DNA of 64,000 bases from Oscillospiraceae bacterium (GTDB taxonomy: Bacteria; Bacillota; Clostridia; Oscillospirales; Oscillospiraceae), in the NCBI GenBank assembly GCA_017395085.1, contig JAFPWF010000020.1, forward strand, positions 1 to 64,000, given 5' to 3'. The position numbers and the translations under genes are program-made. The notes beneath the pieces are model-generated. The model was not told where the DNA came from, made no database searches, and worked only from the letters and a program-made list of their open reading frames with translations. Numbering within the stretch: the stretch's first letter is position 1; every line of letters begins with the position of its first letter. Shown here piece after piece: positions 8,957 to 17,382 of this stretch.

Positions 8957-9552
8957 GTGTTGATTACTCCTTTCGAAACCAGTTCCGCTGCCAGCGGCAG
9001 CAGAATCCATTCTGCCTGTTCCATCACACGTCTCTGCAGCACTTCGGGGCTGTCTCCGGGCAGGACCTCTACAGCCTTTTGTAGGATGATCTCCCCGCCG
9101 TCGGGGATTTCGTTGACAAAATGCACAGTGGCACCGGTAACCTTCACGCCGCGTTCCAGGGCTGCCTCGTGAACCTTTAGCCCGTAAAAGCCCTGCCCGC
9201 AGAAGGACGGGATCAGCGCCGGGTGCACGTTCAGAATCCGGCGCGGCCAGCGGGCGGTGAAATCCGCGTTCAGAATCCGCATGAACCCCGCCAGGATGAT
9301 GAGGTCGATACCGCGCTCTTCCAGCGCGGCTTCCAATGCTTCTTCAAAGCCGTCGCGGGGCAGGATCAGTGTTTCGATCCCGGCCTTCGAGGCACGTTCC
9401 AGCGCATAAGCCCGCGGGTTGGTGGTGATTACTGCGCGGATCTCTCCGCTCTGCAGGATCCCGCTGCCCTGTGCGTCGATCAGCGCCTGCAGGTTGGTTC
9501 CGCCGCCGGACACAAGCACGGCAATTTTTGCTTTTTTCTGTTGTTCCATCAT
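8953..9552 (-). CDS. purN: Phosphoribosylglycinamide formyltransferase
   Basis: 199 residues. It formylates GAR with 10-formyl-tetrahydrofolate, step three of purine synthesis. The N-terminus shows AVLVSGGGTNLQALI. The catalytic block is ILNVHPALIPSF (the Asn and His of the active site), and an Asp lies in HFVNEIPDGGEII. The start has two possible ATGs in tandem (9552 and 9549) behind GGAAGG. The stop overlaps the next gene as ATGA (8953-8956), so translation is probably coupled. Confidence 0.95.
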   Translation of the reverse strand: MMEQQKKAKIAVLVSGGGTNLQALIDAQGSGILQSGEIRAVITTNPRAYALERASKAGIETLILPRDGFEEALEAALEERGIDLIILAGFMRILNADFTARWPRRILNVHPALIPSFCGQGFYGLKVHEAALERGVKVTGATVHFVNEIPDGGEIILQKAVEVLPGDSPEVLQRRVMEQAEWILLPLAAELVSKGVINT

Positions 9553-9576
9553 ATGCCTTCCTGCATTACATGCTGC

Positions 9577-10602
9577 TCAGCAGATGGCGACAGGCTCGTC
9601 GCTTTGCGTAACTTCCCCGAGGATTACGGCGTCCGGCAGATTCTCCAAAATCGCATCGACACGTTCCGCTGCGACGACAAGACTCATGCCGATACCCATG
9701 TTGAAGGTGTTGAACATATCCCGCTCCGGGATCTTTCCCTTTTCCAGTATCAGCCGGAAGATCGGCTGAACCGGAACGGCGGCCTTCTCAACCTTTACGC
9801 CAAGGCCTGCGGGAAGACAGCGCGGGATGTTCTCGTAGAATCCGCCGCCGGTGATGTGGCTGATGCCGTGGATGCCGCCGGTTTCAAGCGCGGCAAGCAC
9901 GGGCTTCACATAGATGCGCGTGGGAGTCAGCAGCGCTTCGCCCAGCGGCATGCCGAGCTCCGGCACCGACGCGCCAAGATCGCAGTGCTCGGTATCAAAG
10001 ACCTTGCGCACCAGGGAGTATCCGTTGGAATGAATGCCGGAAGAGGGAAGCCCCAGCAGCACGTCGCCGGCTTGAACGGCCTCCGGATCCAGTATTTTTT
10101 CACGGTCTACGATGCCCACGGAAAAGCCTGCCAGGTCGTAATCATCCGGGGCCATTGTCCCGGGGTGCTCGGCAGTCTCGCCGCCGATCAGCGCACAACC
10201 GGCCTGCACACAGCCTTCCGCCACACCGGAAACCAGATCAGCGACCTTCTGCGGGTCGTTCTTTCCGATGGCGATATAATCCAGAAAAAACAGTGGTTTG
10301 GCTCCGCAGCAGATGATGTCATTCACACACATGGCGACGCAGTCGATACCGACGGTGTTGTGAACGCCCATCAGCTGTGCGATACGCTGCTTAGTGCCGA
10401 CACCGTCAGTGCCGGAGACCAGCACGGGTTCCTTCAGCCCGGCGAGATCCGGCGCAAACAGCCCGCCGAAGCCTCCGATGCCAGAAACCACGCCGGGAAT
10501 GACAGTTCTTGCCACATGCGGCTTCATCAACCGTACGCCTTCATACCCGGCTTCGATGTTGACGCCCGCAGCGGCGTAGGAAGCGGAATGGGATCCCTGC
10601 AT
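9577..10602 (-). CDS. purM: Phosphoribosylformylglycinamidine cyclo-ligase (AIR synthase)
   Basis: 341 residues. It closes the imidazole ring of AIR from FGAM and ATP, step five. The sequence starts SYAAAGVNIEAGYEGV and carries the family motif VLVSGTDGVGTK, the metal/ATP loop VNDIICCGAKPLFFLDYIA, and GGETAEHPGTM. It is followed 24 bases later by purN and preceded by purF at a gap of 65 bases. Nothing unusual is seen in the protein. Confidence 0.95.
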   Translation of the reverse strand: MQGSHSASYAAAGVNIEAGYEGVRLMKPHVARTVIPGVVSGIGGFGGLFAPDLAGLKEPVLVSGTDGVGTKQRIAQLMGVHNTVGIDCVAMCVNDIICCGAKPLFFLDYIAIGKNDPQKVADLVSGVAEGCVQAGCALIGGETAEHPGTMAPDDYDLAGFSVGIVDREKILDPEAVQAGDVLLGLPSSGIHSNGYSLVRKVFDTEHCDLGASVPELGMPLGEALLTPTRIYVKPVLAALETGGIHGISHITGGGFYENIPRCLPAGLGVKVEKAAVPVQPIFRLILEKGKIPERDMFNTFNMGIGMSLVVAAERVDAILENLPDAVILGEVTQSDEPVAIC

Positions 10603-10667
10603 ATTGATTATCCTCGTCTCTTCAGATTCAGAGTGAATGGTTCATTCTTCAGTGCTGCCGGGCAGGC

Positions 10668-12095
10668 TCAGCCTTTCCCGTTCCAGCAATAGGTGCAAAC
10701 TTTCTCCGGGTCAATGCCGATTGCCTCCAGCAAGCCCTCCAGCGACTGATACTCCAGCGAGTCGAAGCCCAGCTGCTTTGCAATGGCCTGCCGCAGGCAC
10801 TGCCCGCGTTCGGTGTTCACGTCGGCGTATTCCTCCAGATGCTCCTGCCCCTCGTCGCCTTCCAGTTCCTGGATCGCACGCCGGGCCAACAGGTCCATGT
10901 CGGAATTCCCACGGGAGAAATTCAGATACTTGCACGCAAACATGATAGGTGGGCATGCGGAACGCATGTGCACCTCTCCGGCGCCGGACTCGTACAGGAA
11001 TTCCACGGTGCCCTGCAGCTGCGTGCCGCGGACAATCGAGTCGTCCACAAACAGAAGCTTCTTGCCCTCAATCAGTTCGGGGACCGGGATCTGTTTCATC
11101 TTGGCGACCTGGTCGCGCACATCCTGGTTGGCCGGCATAAAAGAGCGCGGCCAGGTGGGCGTATACTTCACGAACGGACGTGCAAAAGGCTTGCCGCTGC
11201 GGTTAGCGTAACCGATGGCATGCGGGATTCCGGAATCCGGAACGCCCGCCACAAAGTCCACCTTCGGCAGGTTCCCGCGCATGATCTCGTCACGGGCCAT
11301 GATCTCCCCGTTTCGGTAGCGCATGACCTCCACATTCATACCCTCGTAGTTGGAGTTGGGATAGCCGTAATAAGTCCAGAGGAAGGCGCAGATTTTCAGG
11401 TCTTCCCCCGGCGGGGAGAGGGTTTCGTACCCGTCGGCAGTGATCCGCACGACCTCGGCCGGACCAAGCTCATACACAACGGAATATTCGAGCTTCTCCG
11501 CGGCAAAAGACTCAAAACTGACGCAATAGCCCTCATGATTCTTCCCAATGACCACAGGAAGCCGCCCATGCTCGTCCCTCGCGGCCAGAATGCTCCCGTC
11601 GCTCAGCATCAGCAGCACTGTCATCGAACCGTCGATGATCTGCTGCATGTGACGGATGCCTTCCACAAAGCTGTCCCGCTCATTGATGAGCGCGGCAACC
11701 AGCTCCGTGCAGTTGACCTTGCCGGAGCTCATGGCCTGGAACTGATGCCCGTGATCGGAAAAATACGTGTCGATCAGCTGCTCGTCATTGTTGATCTGCC
11801 CGACGGTCGTGATGGCGTACAGCCCCAGGTGAGAGCGGACCAGCAACGGCTGCGGGTCGGAATCGCTGATGCAGCCGAAGCCGCTCGTACCGGCATGAAA
11901 GCCCGGGAGATCCTTTTCAAACTTGGTTCGGAAAGGGGAGTTAGAGATGGAATGGATCTGCCGGGAAAAACCGTTTTCCGCGCTCCAGATCGCCATACCG
12001 GCGTTCCGCGTGCCGAGGTGGCTGTGGTAGTCCGTGCCGAAAAACACGTCCAGAGTCACATCGCGCCGCGAAACGGCGCCGAAAAACCCACCCAT
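10668..12095 (-). CDS. purF: Amidophosphoribosyltransferase homologue without the catalytic cysteine
   Basis: 475 residues. PurF makes phosphoribosylamine from PRPP and glutamine, the first committed step. The C-terminal phosphoribosyltransferase half is well conserved, with the PRPP motif LLFVDDSIVRGT and the following RSACPPIMFACKYL. The N-terminal half looks like an Ntn glutaminase (FFGTDYHSHLGTRNAGMAIW), but it begins MGGFFGAVS where family members begin with Cys, as in CGVFG. The nucleophile is therefore a glycine. No start upstream restores a cysteine: the ATG overlaps the purC stop (TGATG). The enzyme may use free ammonia or ammonia from a partner. Position in the pur operon still argues for the PurF reaction. 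Confidence 0.85.
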   Translation of the reverse strand: MGGFFGAVSRRDVTLDVFFGTDYHSHLGTRNAGMAIWSAENGFSRQIHSISNSPFRTKFEKDLPGFHAGTSGFGCISDSDPQPLLVRSHLGLYAITTVGQINNDEQLIDTYFSDHGHQFQAMSSGKVNCTELVAALINERDSFVEGIRHMQQIIDGSMTVLLMLSDGSILAARDEHGRLPVVIGKNHEGYCVSFESFAAEKLEYSVVYELGPAEVVRITADGYETLSPPGEDLKICAFLWTYYGYPNSNYEGMNVEVMRYRNGEIMARDEIMRGNLPKVDFVAGVPDSGIPHAIGYANRSGKPFARPFVKYTPTWPRSFMPANQDVRDQVAKMKQIPVPELIEGKKLLFVDDSIVRGTQLQGTVEFLYESGAGEVHMRSACPPIMFACKYLNFSRGNSDMDLLARRAIQELEGDEGQEHLEEYADVNTERGQCLRQAIAKQLGFDSLEYQSLEGLLEAIGIDPEKVCTYCWNGKG

Positions 12096-12781
12096 CAGGC
12101 AAAGAAAAGCTCGGACAGCGTCATCGGGTCAATGTACTTGCCGTCCTTGTAAACACGCATATTGCCGGAAGCAATCTCGTCTATCAGCATGACCTTGCCG
12201 TCGGCATCGTAGCCGTACTCGAACTTGATGTCATACAGCACCATACCGCGCACGGCCATCTCATCGGCAACGATTCTGGTGATCTGCTGGGTCATCTCGC
12301 GGATGGCATCGTACTGCTCTTCGGTCATGACGCCGAGCACCACCAGACCGTCCTTGGTGACCAGGGGGTCGCCCTTCTCGTCATTCTTGAAGGTCATCTC
12401 CACATAGGCAGGCAGGTCCGCGCCTTCTTCCACATAGTCGCTGTAGCGGCGGTAGAAAGAGCCGACCGCCTTGTAGCGGCAGATGACTTCAAGCCCCTTG
12501 CCGAATACTTTCGCGGGGAGCACTTCCATGGTGGTGTCGTTCAGGTCAGCGCTGATAAAGTGGGTCCGGATGCCGGCGGCATTGATCTTTTCAAAGAAGT
12601 AAATGGACATGCGCAGGTTGACGTCTCCTACGCCTTCAATCGTCAGGCCGATCGAGTTTTCACCCGGGTCAAACACACCGTCCTTGCCGGTGCAGTCGTC
12701 CTTGAACTTCAGCAGATAGTTGCCGTTTTCCAGGGCGTAAACGTTTTTAGTTTTCCCGGTGTAAACAAGTTTCTTTTCCAT
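12095..12781 (-). CDS. purC: SAICAR synthetase
   Basis: 228 residues, typical bacterial length. It joins aspartate to CAIR using ATP, step seven of the pathway in bacteria. The start [20 protein letters not shown] includes the ATP-binding strand-loop. [23 protein letters not shown] and [20 protein letters not shown] blocks are family landmarks. A GGAGAGA site precedes the ATG. Its stop codon shares one base with the purF start. Confidence 0.95.
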   Translation of the reverse strand: MEKKLVYTGKTKNVYALENGNYLLKFKDDCTGKDGVFDPGENSIGLTIEGVGDVNLRMSIYFFEKINAAGIRTHFISADLNDTTMEVLPAKVFGKGLEVICRYKAVGSFYRRYSDYVEEGADLPAYVEMTFKNDEKGDPLVTKDGLVVLGVMTEEQYDAIREMTQQITRIVADEMAVRGMVLYDIKFEYGYDADGKVMLIDEIASGNMRVYKDGKYIDPMTLSELFFA

Positions 12782-12822
12782 TGTGAATTCTCTCCTTTAT
12801 CTGAAATAAATAGTAAACTGAT

Positions 12823-13311
12823 TCAGAGGCGCTCCGTAATAGAAGCGTCTTTTGCGAGGACTGCGGCCGTGTCTGCCTCGCGTTTGCACTGGAGGCGGCC
12901 GGCAAGCGCTTCGTCCGAGACAGCAATGATTTCCGCAGCAAGCAGAGCCGCGTTTGCGCCGTTGCCTACCCCGACGGTTGCAACCGGGATGCCGGATGGC
13001 ATCTGTACGGTGCTGAGCAGGGCGTCCAGCCCGTCAAAGACAGGGCCTTTGCAAGGGATGCCGATAACGGGCAGCGTGGTGTTCGCCGCAAGGGCTCCGG
13101 CCAGATGTGCCGCCATACCGGCAGCAGCAATAATTACGCCAAAGCCGTCCGCACGGGCATTCAGAGAAAAAGCGCGTGCCTCCTCGGGGCTACGGTGCGC
13201 AGAAAAGACATGCGTTTCAAACGGAATTTCCAGTTCCCGCAGAACAGCGACAGCTTTCTGAATAACGGGCAGATCACTGTCGCTGCCCATAACAATACCG
13301 ACTTTTTTCAA
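12823..13311 (-). CDS. purE: N5-carboxyaminoimidazole ribonucleotide mutase
   Basis: 162 residues. It moves the carboxyl group of N5-CAIR to form CAIR, step six. The motif MGSDSDLPV at the N-terminus binds the phosphate, and HVFSAHRSPEEA carries the active-site histidine. Core GVIIAAAGMAAHL and PVIGIPCK are typical. No purK lies in this block, so either purK is elsewhere or free bicarbonate is used. It is the first pur gene after pyrI, with a gap of only 57 bases. Confidence 0.95.
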   Translation of the reverse strand: MKKVGIVMGSDSDLPVIQKAVAVLRELEIPFETHVFSAHRSPEEARAFSLNARADGFGVIIAAAGMAAHLAGALAANTTLPVIGIPCKGPVFDGLDALLSTVQMPSGIPVATVGVGNGANAALLAAEIIAVSDEALAGRLQCKREADTAAVLAKDASITERL

Positions 13312-13368
13312 AACTGGTACCTCTCTTTCATGTTCTGCCAGAATACTCGTAACAGATGTTCCGCTTTC

Positions 13369-13785
13369 TTATCCCGCCTTGGTCTCGCAGTAAATGCAGC
13401 GGTAGACCTTGTTCACACGGTCGGTCAGGCGGAATACATGCTTCAGTTCCTGTTCGGTCGAAGTGATGCAGCGCGGGTTCTTGCAGAAGATCACATCGGT
13501 CAGCAGTTCGGGCATACCGATGCGCTTCTTTTCAACCAGCTTGCCGTCGCGGATGATGTTGATGCTGACGCCCGGGTCCACATACCCGATCACGTCCAGG
13601 TTCACAGGGATCTCGGAGTCGATCTTGATGATGTCCTTCTTCCCGAGCTTTTCACTGTGGGCGTTCTTGATGATGGCGACGGAACAGTCCAGCTTCCCGA
13701 GACCGAGCAGCTCGTAAAGTTCCATCCCGCGCCCGGCGGTGATGTGGTCGATGACAATGCCGTTTGAAATCGAGTCGATGTTCAC
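13369..13785 (-). CDS. pyrI: Aspartate carbamoyltransferase regulatory chain
   Basis: 138 residues. It forms the regulatory chain of the aspartate transcarbamoylase complex and binds nucleotide effectors. The N-terminal allosteric domain has [15 protein letters not shown]. The C-terminal zinc domain has the four cysteines in CKNPRC and CIYC. The start is a GTG at 13785, chosen because it overlaps the pyrB stop as GTGA and gives the family N-terminus ([13 protein letters not shown]); the open frame runs 27 codons further. A GGAGG site lies at 13796-13800. Confidence 0.93.
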   Translation of the reverse strand: MNIDSISNGIVIDHITAGRGMELYELLGLGKLDCSVAIIKNAHSEKLGKKDIIKIDSEIPVNLDVIGYVDPGVSINIIRDGKLVEKKRIGMPELLTDVIFCKNPRCITSTEQELKHVFRLTDRVNKVYRCIYCETKAG

Positions 13786-14705
13786 AGCGTTCCGGCCTCC
13801 TTCAGCAGTTTCAGGATCAGTGCCATGCGCATATACTTTCCGTACAGCACCTGCTTGAAGTAGCATGCGCGCGGGTCGTCGTCGATCGCGACGCTGATCT
13901 CGTTGACCCTCGGCAGGGGATGCATGATGCAGAGGTCCTGCCTCGCGTTCCGGAGCTTCTCCGGCGTGAGAATGTAGCTGTCCTTCAGCCGGAGATAGTC
14001 CTCCTCGTTGAAGAATCGCTCACGCTGGACGCGCGTCATGTACAGAATGTCGAGCTCTGGCATGACGGCTTCCAGGTCAGTTGTCTGAATATAGGGGATG
14101 CCTGCCGACCGCAGCACACCCTTTTTGACATAGCTTGGCAGCTTGAGCTCTTCCGGCGAGATCAGGTACACCTTCAGCCCTGGGTAGCGGGACAGGGCGC
14201 TGATCAGCGAGTGTACCGTGCGGCCGAACTTCAGGTCTCCGCAGAAGCCGACGGTCAGGTTCTCGAAACCGCCCTTCTCGCGGTAGATGGTCAGCAGGTC
14301 GGCCAGGGTCTGCGTCGGGTGGTTGTGGCCGCCGTCGCCTGCATTGATGACAGGGATGCTCGCATTCATCGCGGCAACCAGCGGGGCGCCCTCTTTCGGA
14401 TGCCGCATGGCGATGATGTCGGCGTAACAGCTGATGACTTTGGCAGTATCTGCAACGCTTTCGCCCTTGGCAGCTGAGGAGCTGTTGGCTTCCGAAAAGC
14501 CGATGACGTTTCCGCCTAGTTCATACATGGCTGCTTCAAAGCTGAGCCTTGTCCGGGTCGAGGGCTCGAAGAAGAGCGTTGCGAGCTTTTTGCCGCGGCA
14601 GACGTCACGGTAGGCCTCCGGCCTTTCGATGATGTCATTTGCGGTGTCGATCAGTTCCTGCAGTTCCTCAGGGCTGAAGTCCATGATGTCGATCAGGCTT
14701 CTCAT
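13782..14705 (-). CDS. pyrB: Aspartate carbamoyltransferase catalytic chain
   Basis: 307 residues. It condenses carbamoyl phosphate and aspartate to carbamoyl aspartate, the committed step of pyrimidine synthesis. The carbamoyl-phosphate motif [16 protein letters not shown] is near residue 50. The aspartate-binding HPLPRVNEI lies near residue 262. The stop overlaps the pyrI start and the start overlaps the pyrE stop (ATGA at 14702-14705), so the three pyr genes are tightly coupled. Confidence 0.96.
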   Translation of the reverse strand: MRSLIDIMDFSPEELQELIDTANDIIERPEAYRDVCRGKKLATLFFEPSTRTRLSFEAAMYELGGNVIGFSEANSSSAAKGESVADTAKVISCYADIIAMRHPKEGAPLVAAMNASIPVINAGDGGHNHPTQTLADLLTIYREKGGFENLTVGFCGDLKFGRTVHSLISALSRYPGLKVYLISPEELKLPSYVKKGVLRSAGIPYIQTTDLEAVMPELDILYMTRVQRERFFNEEDYLRLKDSYILTPEKLRNARQDLCIMHPLPRVNEISVAIDDDPRACYFKQVLYGKYMRMALILKLLKEAGTL

Positions 14706-15343
14706 ATGCTCCTCCAGCTCTCATCATCCGGCCTGTCGCGGAAGGCAATCAGACGGCGTACATCCTCTTTGACAATGTAGCCTTCCTCGGCGGCAACCCG
14801 GGCTATCACATCAAAGTTCGTGAGACTGATGTTCTGCACCCCGGCTTCCCGCAGGCGTAAGGCACCCTTTTCCATCCCGTAAGTGAAGATGCTTGCCACA
14901 CCGAGTACCTCGGCGCCGGCTTCCCGCAGGACGTTCACAACTTCCAGCACCGAGCCGCCTGTCGAAATCAGGTCTTCCACAACTACGACTTTCTGACCCG
15001 GCTCCAGCCGACCTTCAATCTGATTCTTTCTGCCGTGGTCCTTCGCACCGGATCGCACATAACCCATCGGCATGTTCAGCAGATGTGCCGCGATGGCGGC
15101 ATGCGCAATCCCGGCTGTGGAGGTGCCCATCAGCACTTCGGCGTCCGGGTAGTATTCGCTGATGATCTCGGCGATTCCGCGCTCTACCTCGGCACGCACT
15201 TCCGGGGCGGTCAGGATAAGGCGGTTGTCGCAGTATACCGGGCTTTTGATCCCGCTTGCCCAGATGAAGGGTTCATCCGGCCGGAAGAAAACGGCGCGGA
15301 TCTTCAGAAGGGCTCTGGCGGTCTGAACTTCACGTGAAGTCAT
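14702..15343 (-). CDS. pyrE: Orotate phosphoribosyltransferase
   Basis: 213 residues. It makes OMP from orotate and PRPP. The PRPP motif is [13 protein letters not shown], and the N-terminal [16 protein letters not shown] is the orotate-binding block. The start at 15343 is chosen for its AAAGGAG site (15351-15357) and because the open frame upstream runs through a terminator hairpin. It is the first pyr enzyme gene after the PyrR-type leader. A 58-residue leader reading frame stops inside its ribosome site. Confidence 0.95.
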   Translation of the reverse strand: MTSREVQTARALLKIRAVFFRPDEPFIWASGIKSPVYCDNRLILTAPEVRAEVERGIAEIISEYYPDAEVLMGTSTAGIAHAAIAAHLLNMPMGYVRSGAKDHGRKNQIEGRLEPGQKVVVVEDLISTGGSVLEVVNVLREAGAEVLGVASIFTYGMEKGALRLREAGVQNISLTNFDVIARVAAEEGYIVKEDVRRLIAFRDRPDDESWRSI

Positions 15344-15356
15344 AGGTTTGCTCCTT

Positions 15357-15533
15357 TCAGTTGGCGGCCCGAAGAATGGAAAAACCCGGCCTGCACAGAC
15401 TTTCGTGCAGAAACCGGGAATCAGTAAAGCTTGCAAAGCGGCAGGGTGCAGTGGCACGGCAGGCCGGACTTACCTGCCCGCGGCAGGGGGAAACCGTCTT
15501 GCGGATTCGTCTGAGCCTTCCCGTCTGAAGCAT
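15357..15533 (-). CDS. Possible leader peptide ahead of pyrE
   Basis: 58 residues beginning MLQTGRLRRIRKTV. An ATG at 15533 has a GGAGG site seven bases upstream, and the frame runs through a second terminator hairpin (15379-15418) and stops at 15357-15359, within the pyrE ribosome site. The product has many Arg, Cys and Ser residues and no known domain. Its value is probably regulatory: ribosomes translating it would disrupt the hairpin and could re-initiate at pyrE. It may equally be a chance frame. Confidence 0.35.
   Translation of the reverse strand: MLQTGRLRRIRKTVSPCRGQVSPACRATAPCRFASFTDSRFLHESLCRPGFSILRAAN
15379..15418 (-). terminator. Second terminator-like hairpin, just before pyrE
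   Basis: On the minus strand a CCCGG...GTGCAG...GCCGGG hairpin (15418-15385) is followed by five T (15384-15380). It lies 36 bases from the pyrE start, inside the possible leader reading frame. It would act as a second attenuator after the PyrR one. Confidence 0.6.
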
Positions 15534-15550
15534 CCTGTGTCCTCCGATGA

Positions 15551-15584
15551 AGAAAATAAAAAGCCTTGCCGGAAACGGCAAGGC
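15551..15584 (-). terminator. PyrR-controlled attenuator terminator
   Basis: On the minus strand a perfect 9-bp stem (GCCTTGCCG with CGGCAAGGC, tetraloop TTTC) is followed by TTTTTATTTTCTT. The 5' arm can instead pair with CGGCAAG in the PyrR site upstream (15620-15626), giving an antiterminator. This is the standard layout of PyrR attenuation. Confidence 0.85.
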
Positions 15585-15610
15585 GAAGAGGGAAATACCC
15601 TCCTGAAAGT

Positions 15611-15655
15611 CGCTTCTCTCTTGCCGATCTCACTGGGTCGCCTTAAAGACAAGCA
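15611..15655 (-). promoter_or_regulatory. PyrR-binding RNA element
   Basis: The minus-strand RNA CTTTAAGGCGACCCAGTGAG, followed by ATCGGCAAGAGAG, closely matches the PyrR-binding loop consensus (CAGTGAG / GGCAAG). It lies 30 bases before the terminator at 15551-15584, whose 5' arm is complementary to the CGGCAAG segment. With high UTP or UMP, PyrR would hold the loop closed and let the terminator form. No pyrR gene is in the window. Confidence 0.8.
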
Positions 15656-15656
15656 G

Positions 15657-15686
15657 ATTATAATCGGCGGGGCAAAGCTTTGTCAA
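15657..15686 (-). promoter_or_regulatory. Promoter of the pyr-pur block
   Basis: On the minus strand a perfect TTGACA (15686-15681) and a perfect TATAAT (15662-15657) are 18 bases apart. The predicted transcript begins near 15650, at the edge of the PyrR element. It is the only strong promoter I see before pyrE. Confidence 0.85.
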
Positions 15687-15835
15687 CTGGCGAAATCACC
15701 AAAGAAATCGGACCTTGACAGGGCGTTTTTTACCCTCGGTGAAAGCATCCATCTTTCACCCTCGCGGGGTCGCGGATTTTGGTCACATTCACAACAAATT
15801 GTGCACAGCTTTAGCGTGAGGTACAGGATATAGAA

Positions 15836-15864
15836 GAATCGCGGCCGCATTGCAGCCGCGATTC
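15836..15864 (-). terminator. Weak terminator after the TIR/Sel1 gene
   Basis: An imperfect GAATCGCGGC / GCAGCCGCGATTC hairpin lies 28 bases past the stop at 15892. On the minus strand it is followed by TTCTTCTAT, so termination is plausible but not strong. The rest of the interval to the pyr promoter (15687-15835) shows no further feature. Confidence 0.45.
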
Positions 15865-15891
15865 AGAATGCATGTTCTGTGTTTTGAGCGC

Positions 15892-17307
15892 TTATTCCGC
15901 GTCGGCCTCCGGGTCGGCCGCATCGCCTTCTGCCGGGGGAAGCTGGCTGGTGCAGCGCAGGTATGCGTCCCTGCATCCGAGACTGCCGAAGTGATAGCCT
16001 TCCAGATATTTGTCCGCCGCGGTTTTCAGGTTTTTCTCAACACCCTGCCCGTTCTCATAGGCGCGGCCGAGGGCCATCTTTGAGCGCTGCAGGCAATAGG
16101 GCTGGCTGAAAGCCGGCGCCTGTTCACCCTTTTCAAAGTACTCGACGGCGCCCTTGTAGTCCACCTCGGAGCCCCAGCCGTGATACAGCATGTCGGCGAC
16201 CTTGTTGTAACAGTTGAAGTCGCCCATTTTGGCGCCCTTCTCGTAGCATGCCCGGGCTTTTTCGTAGTTCTGAGGCACGGCCAGACCGTCGCGGTAGAAC
16301 TTGCCCCAGCGTCTCCAGGCGTAGATGTACTTCTGCTCAAGTGCGAGGTTAGCGTACATCTTGGCCAGCTCGTAGTTTTTCTCGACGCCTTCCCCGTTAT
16401 AATAGTTGGATGCCATCACGAACTGCGCGCGTGCGTTACCGCCCCGGGCGCACTCTTCGTACAGGGCTGCGCTCTTTTTCATGTCGACGTTCAAACCGTA
16501 ATGCCCGTGCCAGTACATGTTCGCCAGGTACAGCTTTGCCGGGACCGAGCCATCGTCGGCAAGCTCCTGAATCCTCTCGACAATGGGCTTGCAGAATTCT
16601 TCATCCGGCTCGTCCCAGGTTTCGCGCTTCTGGTCCTCCAGTTGCATCTCCAGCAGGTAGAACTCCGCATCGCGGTTCCCGAAGTACTGGGCAGTCTTGA
16701 AATAGTGCAGGGCCTTCTGCCGGTTGACGGCGCAGGGTCCGCCGAAGAGATAGGCCTGACCCAGCACAATGGCGTTTTCAGGCTGATAGCAGTCGGCGTA
16801 TTTCTCCTGCCGCTCCTTGCTCAGCAGGGCTTTCATCTGCATGTTGACCTTTTCCGAGAAGTGGTTCCCGAAGCCTACCAGCGCCTGCCCCTGCGTATCG
16901 TCGACCGGGGTGTCGAACATGGACATCAGGCTGCTTTCAAACTGGCTGTCGGAACTGCGCAGATGCCAGAACAGGCTGTGATAGCGCTGCAGGATCATGT
17001 CAAGCTCGTCCGGCAGTTCCAGGTTCTCGAGCCAGATGGGCAGGATCTTCTTGTGAAGCCTTTTGGCGTATTCCACTTCGTCGATGCACCAGTCCGACTG
17101 AACCGAAGCCTCCGAGAGCAGGATGATGAAATAGCCGGATTCGCGGATGACCTCAACGATCTGCTTGCGGAACACTTCGCCCGGAGTCAGACCCCTGTCG
17201 AACCAGACGTCAAAGCCATCGTGCTTGGCGAGGAACGAATCGATTTTGTTGCAGGTGTCACGGTCTTTATGAGAATAACTGATAAAGATCTTCTTGGTTT
17301 CGCCCAT
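15892..17307 (-). CDS. TIR-domain protein with Sel1-type repeats
   Basis: 471 residues, cytosolic, with no signal peptide. Residues 1-130 form a TIR domain: KIFISYSHKDRD at the start, FDVWFDRG, and SDWCIDEVEYAK. Glu77 is the likely NAD-cleaving glutamate, so the fold may be enzymatically active. From about residue 175 to 460 there are helical Sel1/TPR-like repeats, for example YYNGEGVEKNYELAKMYANL and FYRDGLAVPQNYEKARACYE and AYENGQGVEKNLKTAADKYL. Such TIR-repeat proteins occur in signalling and in anti-phage defence. It lies 75 bases after the SH3 lipoprotein gene and is probably transcribed with it. The partner or trigger is not shown by the sequence. Confidence 0.85.
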   Translation of the reverse strand: MGETKKIFISYSHKDRDTCNKIDSFLAKHDGFDVWFDRGLTPGEVFRKQIVEVIRESGYFIILLSEASVQSDWCIDEVEYAKRLHKKILPIWLENLELPDELDMILQRYHSLFWHLRSSDSQFESSLMSMFDTPVDDTQGQALVGFGNHFSEKVNMQMKALLSKERQEKYADCYQPENAIVLGQAYLFGGPCAVNRQKALHYFKTAQYFGNRDAEFYLLEMQLEDQKRETWDEPDEEFCKPIVERIQELADDGSVPAKLYLANMYWHGHYGLNVDMKKSAALYEECARGGNARAQFVMASNYYNGEGVEKNYELAKMYANLALEQKYIYAWRRWGKFYRDGLAVPQNYEKARACYEKGAKMGDFNCYNKVADMLYHGWGSEVDYKGAVEYFEKGEQAPAFSQPYCLQRSKMALGRAYENGQGVEKNLKTAADKYLEGYHFGSLGCRDAYLRCTSQLPPAEGDAADPEADAE

Positions 17308-17328
17308 GGCGCTTGCCCCTTTCTGAAA

Positions 17329-17352
17329 TGCGGCACCCGTGAGGGTGCCGCA
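17329..17352. repeat. Perfect hairpin between the TIR and SH3 genes
   Basis: TGCGGCACCC and GGGTGCCGCA (10 bp each) flank a GTGA/TCAC loop. No T-run follows on the minus strand, the coding direction, so it is unlikely to be a strong terminator there. It may be a processing or stability element between the two genes. Confidence 0.5.
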
Positions 17353-17382
17353 TAAAAAAGCATATTGATCTTGTGCGGCGGG

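Noticed and set aside
13312..13368. Purine riboswitch or separate pur promoter before purE
   Set aside because: The gap is only 57 bases and has no aptamer-like fold or convincing -35/-10 pair.
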